NCBI GenBank assembly: GCA_937951695.1
Contig: CALFBL010000274.1
Location: 1-32,959 of the forward strand
Reading direction: 5' to 3'
DNA: 32,959 nucleotides
From: an uncultured Granulosicoccaceae bacterium
GTDB taxonomy: Bacteria > Pseudomonadota > Gammaproteobacteria > Granulosicoccales > Granulosicoccaceae
The notes under the pieces: generated by a model
What the model saw: the letters and a program-made list of their open reading frames with translations, nothing else
Databases searched by the model: none
What the model was told of the DNA's origin: nothing
Translations under genes and position numbers: made by a program
Part shown: positions 25,395-32,959 of the stretch, one piece after another
Position numbering within the stretch: position 1 is the first letter of the stretch
How the letters are laid out: every line of letters begins with the position of its first letter

Positions 25395-25422
25395 GCCCGC
25401 ACCACCTTGCGGCAGTGCGGGC
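25395..25422 (-). promoter_or_regulatory. Intercistronic hairpin between dctM and terC
   Basis: Arms GCCCGCAC (25395-25402) and GTGCGGGC (25415-25422) pair perfectly around 12 bases. No T-tract follows on the - strand, so it is more likely an RNA-stability or pausing element than a full terminator. Confidence 0.5.
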
Positions 25423-25441
25423 CAACAGTGGTAATTGCCGA

Positions 25442-26818
25442 CTAACGATTGGCGTCAATGTAGGTCGGTAGCCACAGTGCAATGGACGGAAATACGATGA
25501 TGAGAATCAATCCCAGCAGCTGTATGACCATGAACTGCATCATACCAATGTAGATGTCTTTCAAATCCCATTCAGGCACAACACCTTTTAGGAAGTAGGC
25601 CGACAGTGCCACCGGCGGAGATAGCCAGGCCGTTTGCAGATTAACCGCCACCAGTATTCCGAACCAGGTCAGCCGCATGTTCATGTCTTCCAGAGCGCCG
25701 GTGAATTCCAATGATTTAACCAGTGGTAGCAAAATGGGTACGATGATCAACACGATCGGTACCCACTCCAGTGGCCAACCCAACAAAAAGATCAACGCCA
25801 TGATGATCAGCAGCGAGGCGTAGGGTGGCAGATCCATATCGAGCAAAAATTCAGTCATCATGCCCGGCGTGCCGAGCTTGGAGAATACCGCACCGAAGAA
25901 GTTGGAAGCGGCCACCAGGAACAGAATCAGAACCGAGATTTCCAGCGTTTTGATAACCGCGTTGTTCAATCCTTTGAAGCTGAACTTACCGTACAACAGC
26001 GTAAGCAGAAACGAGCCAAAGGCCCCGACCGCAGCGCCTTCTGTCGGCGTTGCCCAACCGGCCAGAATACTGCCTAGAGCGAAGCCCACCAGAATCGCTG
26101 GAGGCAGCAGACCCAAAGCAAATTCGCGAACGATAATCCAGTAGGAGGAGGCCCGAAATTCTTCTGGCAAGGCAGGCCCAAGACTTGGGTTGATCTGGCA
26201 GCGAATCAATGCATAAGCCACATACAAAGAGGCCATCAAAATGCCCGGGATAATGGCTGCAGCAAACAAATCGATCACCGGCACTTCCAGAATAGGGCCC
26301 ATGACAACCAGCATGATGCTCGGCGGTATTAATATGCCGAGGGTTCCTCCGGCGGTTATAGCGCCAGCCGACAAACGCACATCATAACCGGAGCGGTTCA
26401 TGGTTTTGGCAGCCATGATGCCCAGAATGGTGACTGACGCACCAACGATCCCTGTGGCGGCTGCAAAGATCGTAGAGACGAATAGCACCGCGATATAGAG
26501 TGAGCCTTTAACGCGAGAGAGCATCAACTGAACGGCTGTGAACAGCCGCTCCATCAAGCCCGCCTGTTCCATCAGGATGCCCATGAAAATAAACAGCGGC
26601 ACAGCAGAGAGCGTGTGCTCCATCATGACACTCGATATCTGTAAGGTCTCCAGATACGAGGTGAAGTCCATATTTCTGAACGAGAAATGATCGTCGGTCA
26701 GACCCCAGAAACCAAATACAGTGCCTAGAAAAATCAACGTGAATGAAATAGGAAAGCCAACAAATATGGCAAACAACATGGCCCCGAGCATCACGAGGCC
26801 GATCATTTCCGAACTCAT
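25442..26818 (-). CDS. dctM: TRAP transporter large permease (DctM)
   Basis: A membrane protein of 458 residues with about twelve hydrophobic segments, the usual DctM size. The family pattern GILIPPSIMLVVMGPILEVPVIDLFAAAIIPGI is present, as is LGWPLEWVPIVLIIVPILLPL near the C-terminus. It is the sodium-coupled transport subunit. ATG 26818 is chosen over GTG 26827 because GGGAGG lies 8 bases before it. The ATG overlaps the dctQ stop as ATGA, giving tight coupling. The sequence is of the group often annotated as mannitol/chloroaromatic, a label without firm meaning. Confidence 0.94.
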   Translation of the reverse strand: MSSEMIGLVMLGAMLFAIFVGFPISFTLIFLGTVFGFWGLTDDHFSFRNMDFTSYLETLQISSVMMEHTLSAVPLFIFMGILMEQAGLMERLFTAVQLMLSRVKGSLYIAVLFVSTIFAAATGIVGASVTILGIMAAKTMNRSGYDVRLSAGAITAGGTLGILIPPSIMLVVMGPILEVPVIDLFAAAIIPGILMASLYVAYALIRCQINPSLGPALPEEFRASSYWIIVREFALGLLPPAILVGFALGSILAGWATPTEGAAVGAFGSFLLTLLYGKFSFKGLNNAVIKTLEISVLILFLVAASNFFGAVFSKLGTPGMMTEFLLDMDLPPYASLLIIMALIFLLGWPLEWVPIVLIIVPILLPLVKSLEFTGALEDMNMRLTWFGILVAVNLQTAWLSPPVALSAYFLKGVVPEWDLKDIYIGMMQFMVIQLLGLILIIVFPSIALWLPTYIDANR

Positions 26819-27513
26819 ACTGGCCACCTCCCACGAGTCATGGCATACCAGCTTTTCAAGGTTTCAGACACGCCCTGAAGAATCAGTAGAAACACGCCAA
26901 TCGGAATCGCCGAGCGAACTGGCCACAGCAATGGCATGAACGCGGTGTCCATGGCTCTCTCATTTTTATCGAACGCGCCGAAGGCATACTCAAAGCCGTT
27001 GTAAAGCAGGAATGCCATGCCAGGGAAGTAGAGGATGCAATACAGAAAGAAATCCACAGTGCCTTGAGATCGATCAGACCAGTTCCGATACAGAAAGTCG
27101 GCGCGTATGTGAATGCCTTTCGACAAGCCGTAGCCTGCGCCAAGCATGAACATTGCACCGTAGATCATTCGGGTAAGGTCGTAGGCCCAGATAGTTGGGG
27201 CGAACTTGACCAAAGGTTCGGTTTCGACGCCGGTGAAAATAGCGACAAGTTTTCGTTTTAGTTCGGGCAGATACAACGACGGATCCAGACCCAGATTTCG
27301 GGTCACAACTTCATACACTACGATCAAGCACAGTGGCACCAAAAGCCAGGCAACAGAGCGCCCCACCCACTCATTCAGGGTATCGATGACACCGATAATG
27401 GTTCGATGTTTCGGGTTCATGTCATCGGGTAATTCGCCAGGACTTGCTGATCGTCTTTCAGCGATCAGTTCATCGGCAATCTCCAATTCGCCCGGGTTGA
27501 TTTCTTCAGCCAT
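26815..27513 (-). CDS. dctQ: TRAP transporter small permease (DctQ), 232 aa
   Basis: Four hydrophobic segments in the DctQ pattern (WLLVPLCLIVVYEVVTRN, then ARMIYGAMFMLGAGYGLSKGIHIRADF-like region, and IPIGVFLLILQGVSETLKSW). The HIRADF motif is typical. The real start is ATG 27513 (MAEEINPGELEIAD) with GAGAAG just upstream; the open frame beyond it runs into the terminator and is not coding. A 45-residue acidic cytoplasmic N-terminal extension precedes the first helix, longer than usual. It overlaps dctM by 4 bases. Confidence 0.9.
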   Translation of the reverse strand: MAEEINPGELEIADELIAERRSASPGELPDDMNPKHRTIIGVIDTLNEWVGRSVAWLLVPLCLIVVYEVVTRNLGLDPSLYLPELKRKLVAIFTGVETEPLVKFAPTIWAYDLTRMIYGAMFMLGAGYGLSKGIHIRADFLYRNWSDRSQGTVDFFLYCILYFPGMAFLLYNGFEYAFGAFDKNERAMDTAFMPLLWPVRSAIPIGVFLLILQGVSETLKSWYAMTRGRWPV

Positions 27514-27575
27514 TGCTTCTCGTAAGTCTGGTATCTGTTTGGGGAGCGTGTATTGAGTGTGTGTGGTTGGCGAGC

Positions 27576-27611
27576 AAAAAAGAGGCCCCGCCACGGAGTG
27601 GACGGGGCCTC
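27576..27611 (-). terminator. Terminator between dctP and dctQM
   Basis: On the - strand GAGGCCCCG and CGGGGCCTC, extended by CCAC/GTGG with one bulged base, form a 13-bp stem with a 3-base loop, followed by TTTTTT (27581-27576). It lies 34 bases past the dctP stop and 62 bases before the dctQ start, so it should make dctP mRNA more abundant than dctQM mRNA. Confidence 0.9.
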
Positions 27612-27645
27612 GCTATCGCACTGCCCTTGGTTACAAGAGCAAGGT

Positions 27646-28749
27646 TTATTTCTTTAAGGAGTTTGCAAACGCAGCACCAAGTGACGCATTCGACGCTTGC
27701 GCGCCGGCCCAGAAAGGAACAGCGATTTCAGCAAATTCGCGCATGGATCCCCACACTTCCGCAAAGAACTCATTGTCTTCTGCGTTGGTCACCAGAGTGG
27801 CGTTAGCCGCTGCCATATACTCGGAAAAGTAGTCTGCAGGAGTGTCGTGCAGTTGAACTTCCCAGTTATCTGTTAAGTCTTTCAGAGCTTTGCCGTTTTC
27901 ATAGATACGGTAGCTGATCGCTTTGGACAAAGACGCATTGGCTGCCACTTGCATGGCTGTTTGCTCGACGGGAGTGAGCTTTGCCCAAACGTCACCGTTA
28001 ATGTACATATCAGCGTTTACCACCACCTGGTGCAAGCCTTGGAGGTAGTAGTGCTTTAGTACTTTCTGGAAACCGAACACGCTATCTGGCTTCGGGCAAC
28101 ACCATTCAGCAGCGTCGATGGTGCCTTTTTCCAGCGCAGGCAAAATATCACCACCGCCCATAGCAACAGCGGATACACCGATGTCGTTATAGGTTTGGCC
28201 AGGAATGCCTGGAGGTGCACGAAAACGCAGCTTGCGGAAGTCGTCCATGCTATTGATGGGTTCTGAGAACCAACCCAAGGCTTCAGGGCCAACCGGTTGC
28301 AGCATCAGGCCTTTAACGTTCACGCCCATTTCATCCCACAAACGGTCGTACAGTTCTTTGCCGCCGGCGTATTGAAACCAAGACAGAAACGCAATGTTGT
28401 CAATGCCAAGACCGGCGCCGGCTACAGGGGAGCCAAACAACATTGCTGCAGGGTGCTTACCGGACCAGTAGTGTGTCCAGGCAAAACCGCCATCGATAAG
28501 GCCTTTGTCCACGGCGTCGAGTACGTCAGCGCTGGGAACCACAGCGTTGTTAGGCAAGACCTCTATCGTGACTTCACCTTCGGTCAAGTCTGAGACGGTT
28601 TGAGCAAAATCGCGCAACATAACGATTTCATCGGCTGCATCCGGAACCACGGTCTGGATCTGAATATTGGTGGCTGCATTTGCCTCAACAGCTGTCAGCA
28701 TGCTCAGGCCAACCGTTGAGGCTGCGAGAGTTTTGAACGTACCGCGCAT
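27646..28749 (-). CDS. dctP: TRAP transporter solute-binding protein (DctP/TakP-like), 367 aa
   Basis: A periplasmic ligand-binding protein. The start is ATG 28749, fixed by a strong GGAGG (28761-28757) seven bases before it and by a signal peptide MRGTFKTLAASTVGLSMLTAVEANA. The mature part has the DctP fold, with LRFRAPPGIPGQTYNDIGVSAVAMGGGDILPALEKGTIDAAEWCCPKPD; the arginine in RFRAP normally binds the ligand carboxylate. The region around EWCCP-KPD resembles the alpha-keto-acid/lactate TakP group. Ligand is inferred to be a carboxylate, identity unknown. Confidence 0.92.
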   Translation of the reverse strand: MRGTFKTLAASTVGLSMLTAVEANAATNIQIQTVVPDAADEIVMLRDFAQTVSDLTEGEVTIEVLPNNAVVPSADVLDAVDKGLIDGGFAWTHYWSGKHPAAMLFGSPVAGAGLGIDNIAFLSWFQYAGGKELYDRLWDEMGVNVKGLMLQPVGPEALGWFSEPINSMDDFRKLRFRAPPGIPGQTYNDIGVSAVAMGGGDILPALEKGTIDAAEWCCPKPDSVFGFQKVLKHYYLQGLHQVVVNADMYINGDVWAKLTPVEQTAMQVAANASLSKAISYRIYENGKALKDLTDNWEVQLHDTPADYFSEYMAAANATLVTNAEDNEFFAEVWGSMREFAEIAVPFWAGAQASNASLGAAFANSLKK

Positions 28750-28893
28750 GGTATTTCCTCCAGTAGAGATTGTTTTTGTATAAAGAGATCTGGACATCCG
28801 CTAATGGATGAACAGCATCATCACTACCATGACATTGAATTAGCTATTCCGCACCTAAAATATCAGGTTTGTGCTCTATTCAAAATGCAGCAG

Positions 28894-28918
28894 TAATGAG
28901 ATACAGAGTCTCATTATA
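28894..28918 (-). promoter_or_regulatory. Perfect -10 box overlapped by an operator-like dyad, dctP promoter
   Basis: On the - strand TATAAT occupies 28918-28913. A dyad with perfect 8-base arms TAATGAGA (28894-28901) and TCTCATTA (28909-28916) spaced by 7 bases covers the -10 and the expected start site. No good -35 is 16-18 bases upstream. Repression by a dimeric regulator, for example of the GntR or IclR type, is inferred. Confidence 0.6.
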
Positions 28919-28924
28919 GCTGCC

Positions 28925-28939
28925 TTGTGTCAAACACAA
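28925..28939. promoter_or_regulatory. Palindrome TTGTGTCAAACACAA upstream of the dctP -10
   Basis: Six-base arms with a 3-base centre lie just upstream of the -10 box where a -35 or activator site would sit. It is a candidate second operator or activator site. Confidence 0.45.
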
Positions 28940-29106
28940 AGGTAAGAGGAAGGGGGGGATTTAAGCTGTGGAGGAATTAAATATCGAATTTGGGTGCTAA
29001 TTGCCTTTCAAATGGAGGGTAATCGCCGCGAACAGTGGATGCCGTCGACAAAAATAGTGAAGTCGGCACCCACTGCCGTGGTGGTTAAAAAGGGCGCAGC
29101 GGGCGA

Positions 29107-30480
29107 TCACGCCGTACGCATGAAGCCCAGATTGCGTTGACTGAAGTTGTTCAGCGTGGGTAGAGTTTGATTGAGTTCCGACTCAGACAGTCCCATCCAG
29201 TCGAGCAAGGTGCTCGCGTATTGGGTAGCACTCAAGGTCGGTAACACCCGGCCATTGCTGACTGAGTCGGGCCCATTGACGGCCAGCCGGGGCAGTGAGC
29301 CGTAAATATCACCACCCTTGACAGCTCCGCCCATTACCATCAGATGGTTACCCCAGCCATGATCGGTGCCATCACCGTTGCTGCTCAGTGATCGGCCAAA
29401 ATCCGAGGCGGCAAACGTGGTGACGTTGTTTTCCTGTCCCATGGATTCCATCGCGGTCTGGAAATATTGCATGGCTACGGAGAGCTCGGCAAACAGTTCT
29501 GGCATCTCTTTGTTCTGATTGTCGTGAACATCAAACCCACGCATATTGACAAAGAAAATTTGGCGTCGCATACCGAGCTGTTCGCGAGCAGCGATTAACT
29601 GCGCCACCATATTCAGTCGTTGAGCGAGGCTATTGTCTTCACTGGGTGCGATGCTGATGCCTTCGTTCTGCGCGAGGACTGCGCCCAGTTCTGAGGTCAC
29701 CTGCATAGCGCGTTGTTGAATGGAGGCGTACTCTTTCACAAATTCGTGTTTTTGTGATAAACCTTGCACGTGCGTGAATGCCTCCAAGCGAGCCTGCTGC
29801 CAGTGCGCTCCGCTTGACATGCCTGAGTACTGTAATAAGCCGGTCTCTTTCATACTGTAAGGACGTGAGGAAAAACCGGTCTGCCAATGGTTACTGCCAT
29901 CGAGCGTAATTGACGTCAGGTGCTGACGATTCTGGTGTTGTGCGAGGAAGCCTGCGGCACGAGCGCCCCAGCCTTCAGTGCCTCGATCGCGACCTTGCAG
30001 TTGCTGCCATTGCATTTCCTGATCGGCGTGGGAGAAGAGTTGCGCCGGCAATGATACATCCTTGTTGTTGTATTGTTCGACCGTGGTGGGTTGAATCAAA
30101 TTACCCACGTTGCTGATCATGGCGAGTTTTTGTTCAGCAAATAATTGCTGCAACGGTGCCGCCGATGGGTGCAAACCCATGTTTGACGCGTTTGGCGTTG
30201 TCGCCGAGATGTTTAACAAGTCACCTCGTGGCACTGCCAATGCCCTGCGAGCCTGGGCGTACTCTTTGTATGCTGCGTTGTCGGTTGGCACCATTAGACT
30301 AAAACCGTCGCTCCCGCCTTGCAGGAACAGGCACACAAGAGCGCGATAATCTGATCCTGCACCCGGATCATTCGCTGCATGGGCTAACGACCAAAAAGGA
30401 TTGCTACCGAGTGCGAGACCCGCACCTGCAATGGTTTTCGCCCCAAGCGATAAGAACCGTCTTCTGTTTTGGTTTTTCAT
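29107..30480 (-). CDS. DUF1501 protein with Tat signal, 457 aa
   Basis: The N-terminus NRRRFLSLGAKTIAGAGLAL is a twin-arginine signal, so the folded protein is exported; cleavage near AHA (residue 35). The DUF1501 pattern is visible: YRALVCLFLQGGSDGFSLMVPTD near the start, FFVNMRGFDVHDNQ in the middle and FAASDFGRSLSSNGDGTDHGWGNHLMVMGG towards the end. The D and H residues of FDVHDNQ, SDFGRS and DHGWGNH suit metal binding; DUF1501 is placed in the alkaline-phosphatase/sulfatase-like group from memory. It follows the DUF1800 gene by 51 bases. Precise activity is unknown. Confidence 0.9.
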   Translation of the reverse strand: MKNQNRRRFLSLGAKTIAGAGLALGSNPFWSLAHAANDPGAGSDYRALVCLFLQGGSDGFSLMVPTDNAAYKEYAQARRALAVPRGDLLNISATTPNASNMGLHPSAAPLQQLFAEQKLAMISNVGNLIQPTTVEQYNNKDVSLPAQLFSHADQEMQWQQLQGRDRGTEGWGARAAGFLAQHQNRQHLTSITLDGSNHWQTGFSSRPYSMKETGLLQYSGMSSGAHWQQARLEAFTHVQGLSQKHEFVKEYASIQQRAMQVTSELGAVLAQNEGISIAPSEDNSLAQRLNMVAQLIAAREQLGMRRQIFFVNMRGFDVHDNQNKEMPELFAELSVAMQYFQTAMESMGQENNVTTFAASDFGRSLSSNGDGTDHGWGNHLMVMGGAVKGGDIYGSLPRLAVNGPDSVSNGRVLPTLSATQYASTLLDWMGLSESELNQTLPTLNNFSQRNLGFMRTA

Positions 30481-30531
30481 GAGTGTCGTCTTTTTTTTAT
30501 ATGTTTATTTGACGAAAAATTGAATCTGAAT

Positions 30532-32190
30532 TTAGTGCTGTATGGCTGCTTCTGGTGAAGACGCAATAAGGAAAATCGCGTTAACCACTTTGTTTGAGTC
30601 TCGAGTGGTGTTGGCAATCAGCGTTAAGGTTGCCTTGCGTAATCCTTGCGACATACTGCCACCGAGTAACATTCGGTCTAGATGATCGACCAGTTTTTCT
30701 GCATCCTGTACCAGCTGCATCTCGTGATCAATATTGATGGCGATTGCTTTGGAGTTTTGATCCGCGGTGAAATTATTCGCCCACAACGTATTGGCCAATA
30801 ATCGATTTGTCAGGGTAATGATTCCTGATTCGTCAATAATTTGCAGTTCCGGTGTTTTTAAATCCTGCATATTCAATGTTCCGGGCTGGCGATAATCTGG
30901 ACGATAGAAATTAAAGACGGTGGGAGAATTTAGTGGTGATTGTTGAATTTCTTTGTGTACCCAGCCGTAGTTGAAATTGTCAGGAATTCTCTCAGGCTGA
31001 AACGCTCGCCAAACACCGCTTACCCGGAGCAGCGGTTCTTTTACTTTGCCGAACGTTGTCGGGTACAACTCGCTTCCCAAACGAGCTTCTTTGTGCATCA
31101 AAATCGCTTTTACCGTGCTGCCAAGATTGCCGCGTTCACCGTTGATGTTGCTGTCAAACACAGCGGCTACATCGCGCACGTAACCGGGTGTTGGATTACT
31201 GGTCACTAAACGCTGGATCAACTGTTTGACAATAAACGGAGCTACGTTAGGGTGGTTGAACACACTGTCCAGCGCCATCTCTAAATCTTGTTCGGGTGTC
31301 TGGTTTGCTGGCAGTACCAGTCCGTTAAGTAGCACCTTCTCATTGCTGTCATGATATTCAGGGAATGATGTCATTGGCGAGATATAGTCTTTGGTTGATG
31401 GCCAGCGGAAATCATCGGCGTTAGCGTAGTGCCAGCCTGTGAAAACCCGTGCGTAGTTTTCCACGGTGTCCTGATCGTAAGTGGGCAGCGCTACCCCGTC
31501 AGCATCGTATTTGATTGTGCCATCAGGATTCAGCTGATCCAATCCGATTGTGAACAGCTGCAGCAGCTCACGAGCGTAATTTTCGTCGGCGTGCACGTTG
31601 TTTTCAGGCTCCGGTTTCCGGTTGCCTTTCATGCTGAGGTATTCGCCCATGATGGGGTTCAGCGTGACTTCTTCTAGCAAATCGCGGTAGTTGCCAAACG
31701 CGTTTCTTATCAGGATGTCGTAGTAGTTAGCCAGACCATACTGTTCTTCGCTGAAACTGCTCTGAGCCGATACAACCAACAACTGGCTTAACGCAAACGC
31801 AACACGATGGCGCAGTTGGTCGGGTGCGTAAATGCCTTGGCGCCACCAGACGTTCACATACTCGTTCCATTGGCTTGTGTTGGCTTTGTCGAGGCCTTGG
31901 CTCAGGTAAGTGGCTGGCAGTTGCATCTGAGCATCTATCCAGTCTTCTGCCGTTGTACCTTTCAACGCGTTCATATCAACCAGCGTCGGGCCGTAGGTGG
32001 TTTGAGTCAATAGGCGGTGAACTTGTGTATCCGACATGGGTCTGGCTTCTGCTGCATTCGCCACCTCACTGCTTGGCAGTGCAGCAAAGACCGCTGGAGT
32101 TGCACCTATTGTCGAGTCTGTGCCAGAACCACCGCCGCAAGCGATCAAAACTGTGGTAGCTAGCAGCAGGGTTATTGTTTTTCTTATCAT
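30532..32190 (-). CDS. DUF1800 lipoprotein, 552 aa
   Basis: ATG 32190 opens MIRKTITLLLATTVLIACGGG, a lipoprotein signal with lipobox LIAC (C18); AGG lies close upstream. ATG 32199 and GTG 32202 are in-frame alternatives with worse sites. DUF1800 features are clear: VHRLLTQTTYGPT, RHRVAFALSQLLVVS, and ENYARELLQLFTIGLDQL. The C-terminal part ends in a helix with LRKATLTLIANTTRDSNKVVNAIFLIASSPEAAIQ. DUF1800 and DUF1501 genes are widely found side by side. The pair here would lie on the periplasmic side or cell surface. No biochemical role is established. Confidence 0.9.
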   Translation of the reverse strand: MIRKTITLLLATTVLIACGGGSGTDSTIGATPAVFAALPSSEVANAAEARPMSDTQVHRLLTQTTYGPTLVDMNALKGTTAEDWIDAQMQLPATYLSQGLDKANTSQWNEYVNVWWRQGIYAPDQLRHRVAFALSQLLVVSAQSSFSEEQYGLANYYDILIRNAFGNYRDLLEEVTLNPIMGEYLSMKGNRKPEPENNVHADENYARELLQLFTIGLDQLNPDGTIKYDADGVALPTYDQDTVENYARVFTGWHYANADDFRWPSTKDYISPMTSFPEYHDSNEKVLLNGLVLPANQTPEQDLEMALDSVFNHPNVAPFIVKQLIQRLVTSNPTPGYVRDVAAVFDSNINGERGNLGSTVKAILMHKEARLGSELYPTTFGKVKEPLLRVSGVWRAFQPERIPDNFNYGWVHKEIQQSPLNSPTVFNFYRPDYRQPGTLNMQDLKTPELQIIDESGIITLTNRLLANTLWANNFTADQNSKAIAINIDHEMQLVQDAEKLVDHLDRMLLGGSMSQGLRKATLTLIANTTRDSNKVVNAIFLIASSPEAAIQH

Positions 32191-32288
32191 GACCTGCATC
32201 ACTAGAACTGTCAGTACGCTTTAACGGACCTTCAATGGAAAAGTGGAGTGGTCAAACTGAAAGGCTGTGATATAGCCTGTATCGTTAG

Positions 32289-32301
32289 GTCACAATGTGA
32301 C
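32289..32301. promoter_or_regulatory. Dyad GTCACAATGTGAC upstream of the DUF1800 gene
   Basis: A 13-base palindrome, weakly extended to CTAA/TTAG-like flanks, lies right after the stop of the DsbA-like gene and about 100 bases before the DUF1800 ATG. Operator or small terminator; no T-tract. Confidence 0.35.
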
Positions 32302-32959
32302 TTAGGTGACGATCAAAGCGTCGATTTGTTCAAGTATTGCTTGCGGGTTCCCATAATCGATGCCGATGGGATGAACCAATTGCTCTGGAGTTGTCAGGAA
32401 TAGGCTGGGAAACCCCTGTGCACCAATTCTCGCAGCAAAAGCGCGTTCAGCGTTGTGCTCCTCATGCACTGACTCACTGTTTAAGGCGGCGCTAAATGTC
32501 GTTCTTTCACAACCGACCGTCTCGGCTATATCCGCTAGAATCTTGTGATCAGAAGGATTTTTTGCCTGTAAGTAATACGCGGCTTGTATCGCATGAATCA
32601 TTGGTGCTTCAAACGATTCGTTTTGCCGGCGAGCGGCGATCACTGCACGGCAGGCGGGCCAAGTGGATCGGCGCGGTGTGTTTTGCGTCCAGAAGTTGTG
32701 ATTAAATTCTGTGCCGGGTATGGTTTGCGCAATCCGCCTCCAGGTGCCCTGCAGCATCGTGCGCATATCGTTAGGCATGGGGACGTCAGAATCGGGCGCT
32801 AGACCACCGAGCAGCAGGCGTATCATCACGTTATCAGCGAGCGATGTTTCAACTGATCGCCAAGTTTTCTGAAACCCCCAGCACCAACTGCACATATCGT
32901 TAGGCATGGGGACGTCAGAATCGGGCGCTAGACCACCGAGCAGCAGGCGTATCATCACG
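32302..32959 (-). CDS. DsbA-family thiol oxidoreductase, N-terminus disturbed at window edge
   Basis: CSWCWGF is the CxxC active site of DsbA/FrnE-like thioredoxin-fold proteins, normally 5-12 residues from the N-terminus. The helical insert (WRRIAQTIPGTEFNHNFW to VGCERTTFSAALNS) and the cis-proline loop IGAQGFPSLFLT follow in order. No signal peptide can be judged. In this window CSWC is preceded by IRLLLGGLAPDSDVPMPND-M, an exact copy of the residues that follow the first helix. The frame is open to the edge, so the true start is not shown and the apparent ATG near the edge should not be trusted. Confidence 0.8.
   Translation of the reverse strand, partial: VMIRLLLGGLAPDSDVPMPNDMCSWCWGFQKTWRSVETSLADNVMIRLLLGGLAPDSDVPMPNDMRTMLQGTWRRIAQTIPGTEFNHNFWTQNTPRRSTWPACRAVIAARRQNESFEAPMIHAIQAAYYLQAKNPSDHKILADIAETVGCERTTFSAALNSESVHEEHNAERAFAARIGAQGFPSLFLTTPEQLVHPIGIDYGNPQAILEQIDALIVT
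32764..32830. repeat. 67-bp direct repeat, inner copy
   Basis: Identical to 32893-32959. This copy is in its expected place inside the DsbA-like gene, after the first helix. The two copies are 129 bases apart (43 codons), so the frame is kept. Confidence 0.95.
32893..32959. repeat. 67-bp direct repeat, edge copy
   Basis: Identical to 32764-32830 and runs to the last base of the window. It replaces the expected N-terminal strand before the CSWC site, which points to an assembly end artefact or a 129-bp tandem duplication. Confidence 0.95.

Larger units (their letters stand above)
28750..29106. other. 357-base non-coding region upstream of dctP
   Basis: No gene is supported. The left two thirds hold the dctP leader, -10 box and operator-like dyads listed separately. 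The right part (29030-29106) is the 3' side of the DUF1501 gene, where AGTGGATGCCG (29034-29044) and CGGCACCCACT (29064-29074) can pair with one wobble around a 19-base loop, too open to call a terminator. Confidence 0.7.

Noticed and set aside
25395..25422. Full transcription terminator between dctM and terC
   Set aside because: The stem is good but no T-run follows on the transcribed strand.
1..32959. tRNA, rRNA, CRISPR arrays, insertion sequences, prophage
   Set aside because: No cloverleaf, regularly spaced repeat array, transposase, integrase or phage structural gene was seen on either strand.

Overview
The window reads as chromosomal DNA of a free-living, probably marine, gammaproteobacterium. 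This is inferred from a GlyGly-CTERM protein-sorting tail, lipoprotein and Tat signals, an OmpA-type outer-membrane lipoprotein, a PII/Amt nitrogen module with NtrC-type sites, a TRAP transporter and a secreted GH16 glucanase. No rRNA, tRNA, phage, insertion sequence or CRISPR array is visible. Coding density is high, and only one gap (28750-29106) exceeds 300 bases.

Left part (1-8330), all + strand. The 3' end of a surface-sorted copper-radical-oxidase-like protein comes first. It is followed by a close-packed run of a large DUF349 protein, an EAL cyclic-di-GMP phosphodiesterase and a soluble M48 metallopeptidase with a C-terminal TerB-like region. Then comes an amt-PII (amtB-glnK) ammonium pair, preceded by two NtrC-type dyads and closed by a hairpin terminator.

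Middle (8358-21985). A LysR regulator (-) diverges from an ABC exporter (+), which is followed by an exostosin-like glycosyltransferase and an HNH endonuclease. On the - strand lie a putative HExxH lipoprotein peptidase and a secreted FN3-FN3-GH16 glucanase. A tightly coupled trio follows: an AstE/AspA-fold protein that has lost its zinc ligands, a GT2 glycosyltransferase and a small DUF6164-like membrane protein. An SLC13-type anion permease with RCK_C-like domains diverges from the trio and meets an OmpA-like lipoprotein at a perfect bidirectional terminator. CsaA follows.

Right part (22053-32959), all - strand. In transcription order there is a TRAP transporter (dctP, internal terminator, dctQ, dctM), then terC, an SDR, a zinc alcohol dehydrogenase and a secreted Cys-containing protein of unknown function. 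This looks like a uptake-and-oxidation cluster for an organic acid or a polyol/sugar acid. Upstream of it are a DUF1800 lipoprotein and a Tat-exported DUF1501 protein, a commonly linked pair of unknown function. At the right edge is a DsbA-family oxidoreductase whose N-terminus is disturbed by an exact 67-bp direct repeat that ends exactly at the last base of the window; an assembly artefact is a real possibility.

I did not find a clearly new multi-gene system. The best leads are the AstE-like pseudoenzyme/GT2/DUF6164 trio, the M48-TerB protein with its EAL and DUF349 neighbours, and the operator overlapping the dctP -10 box.
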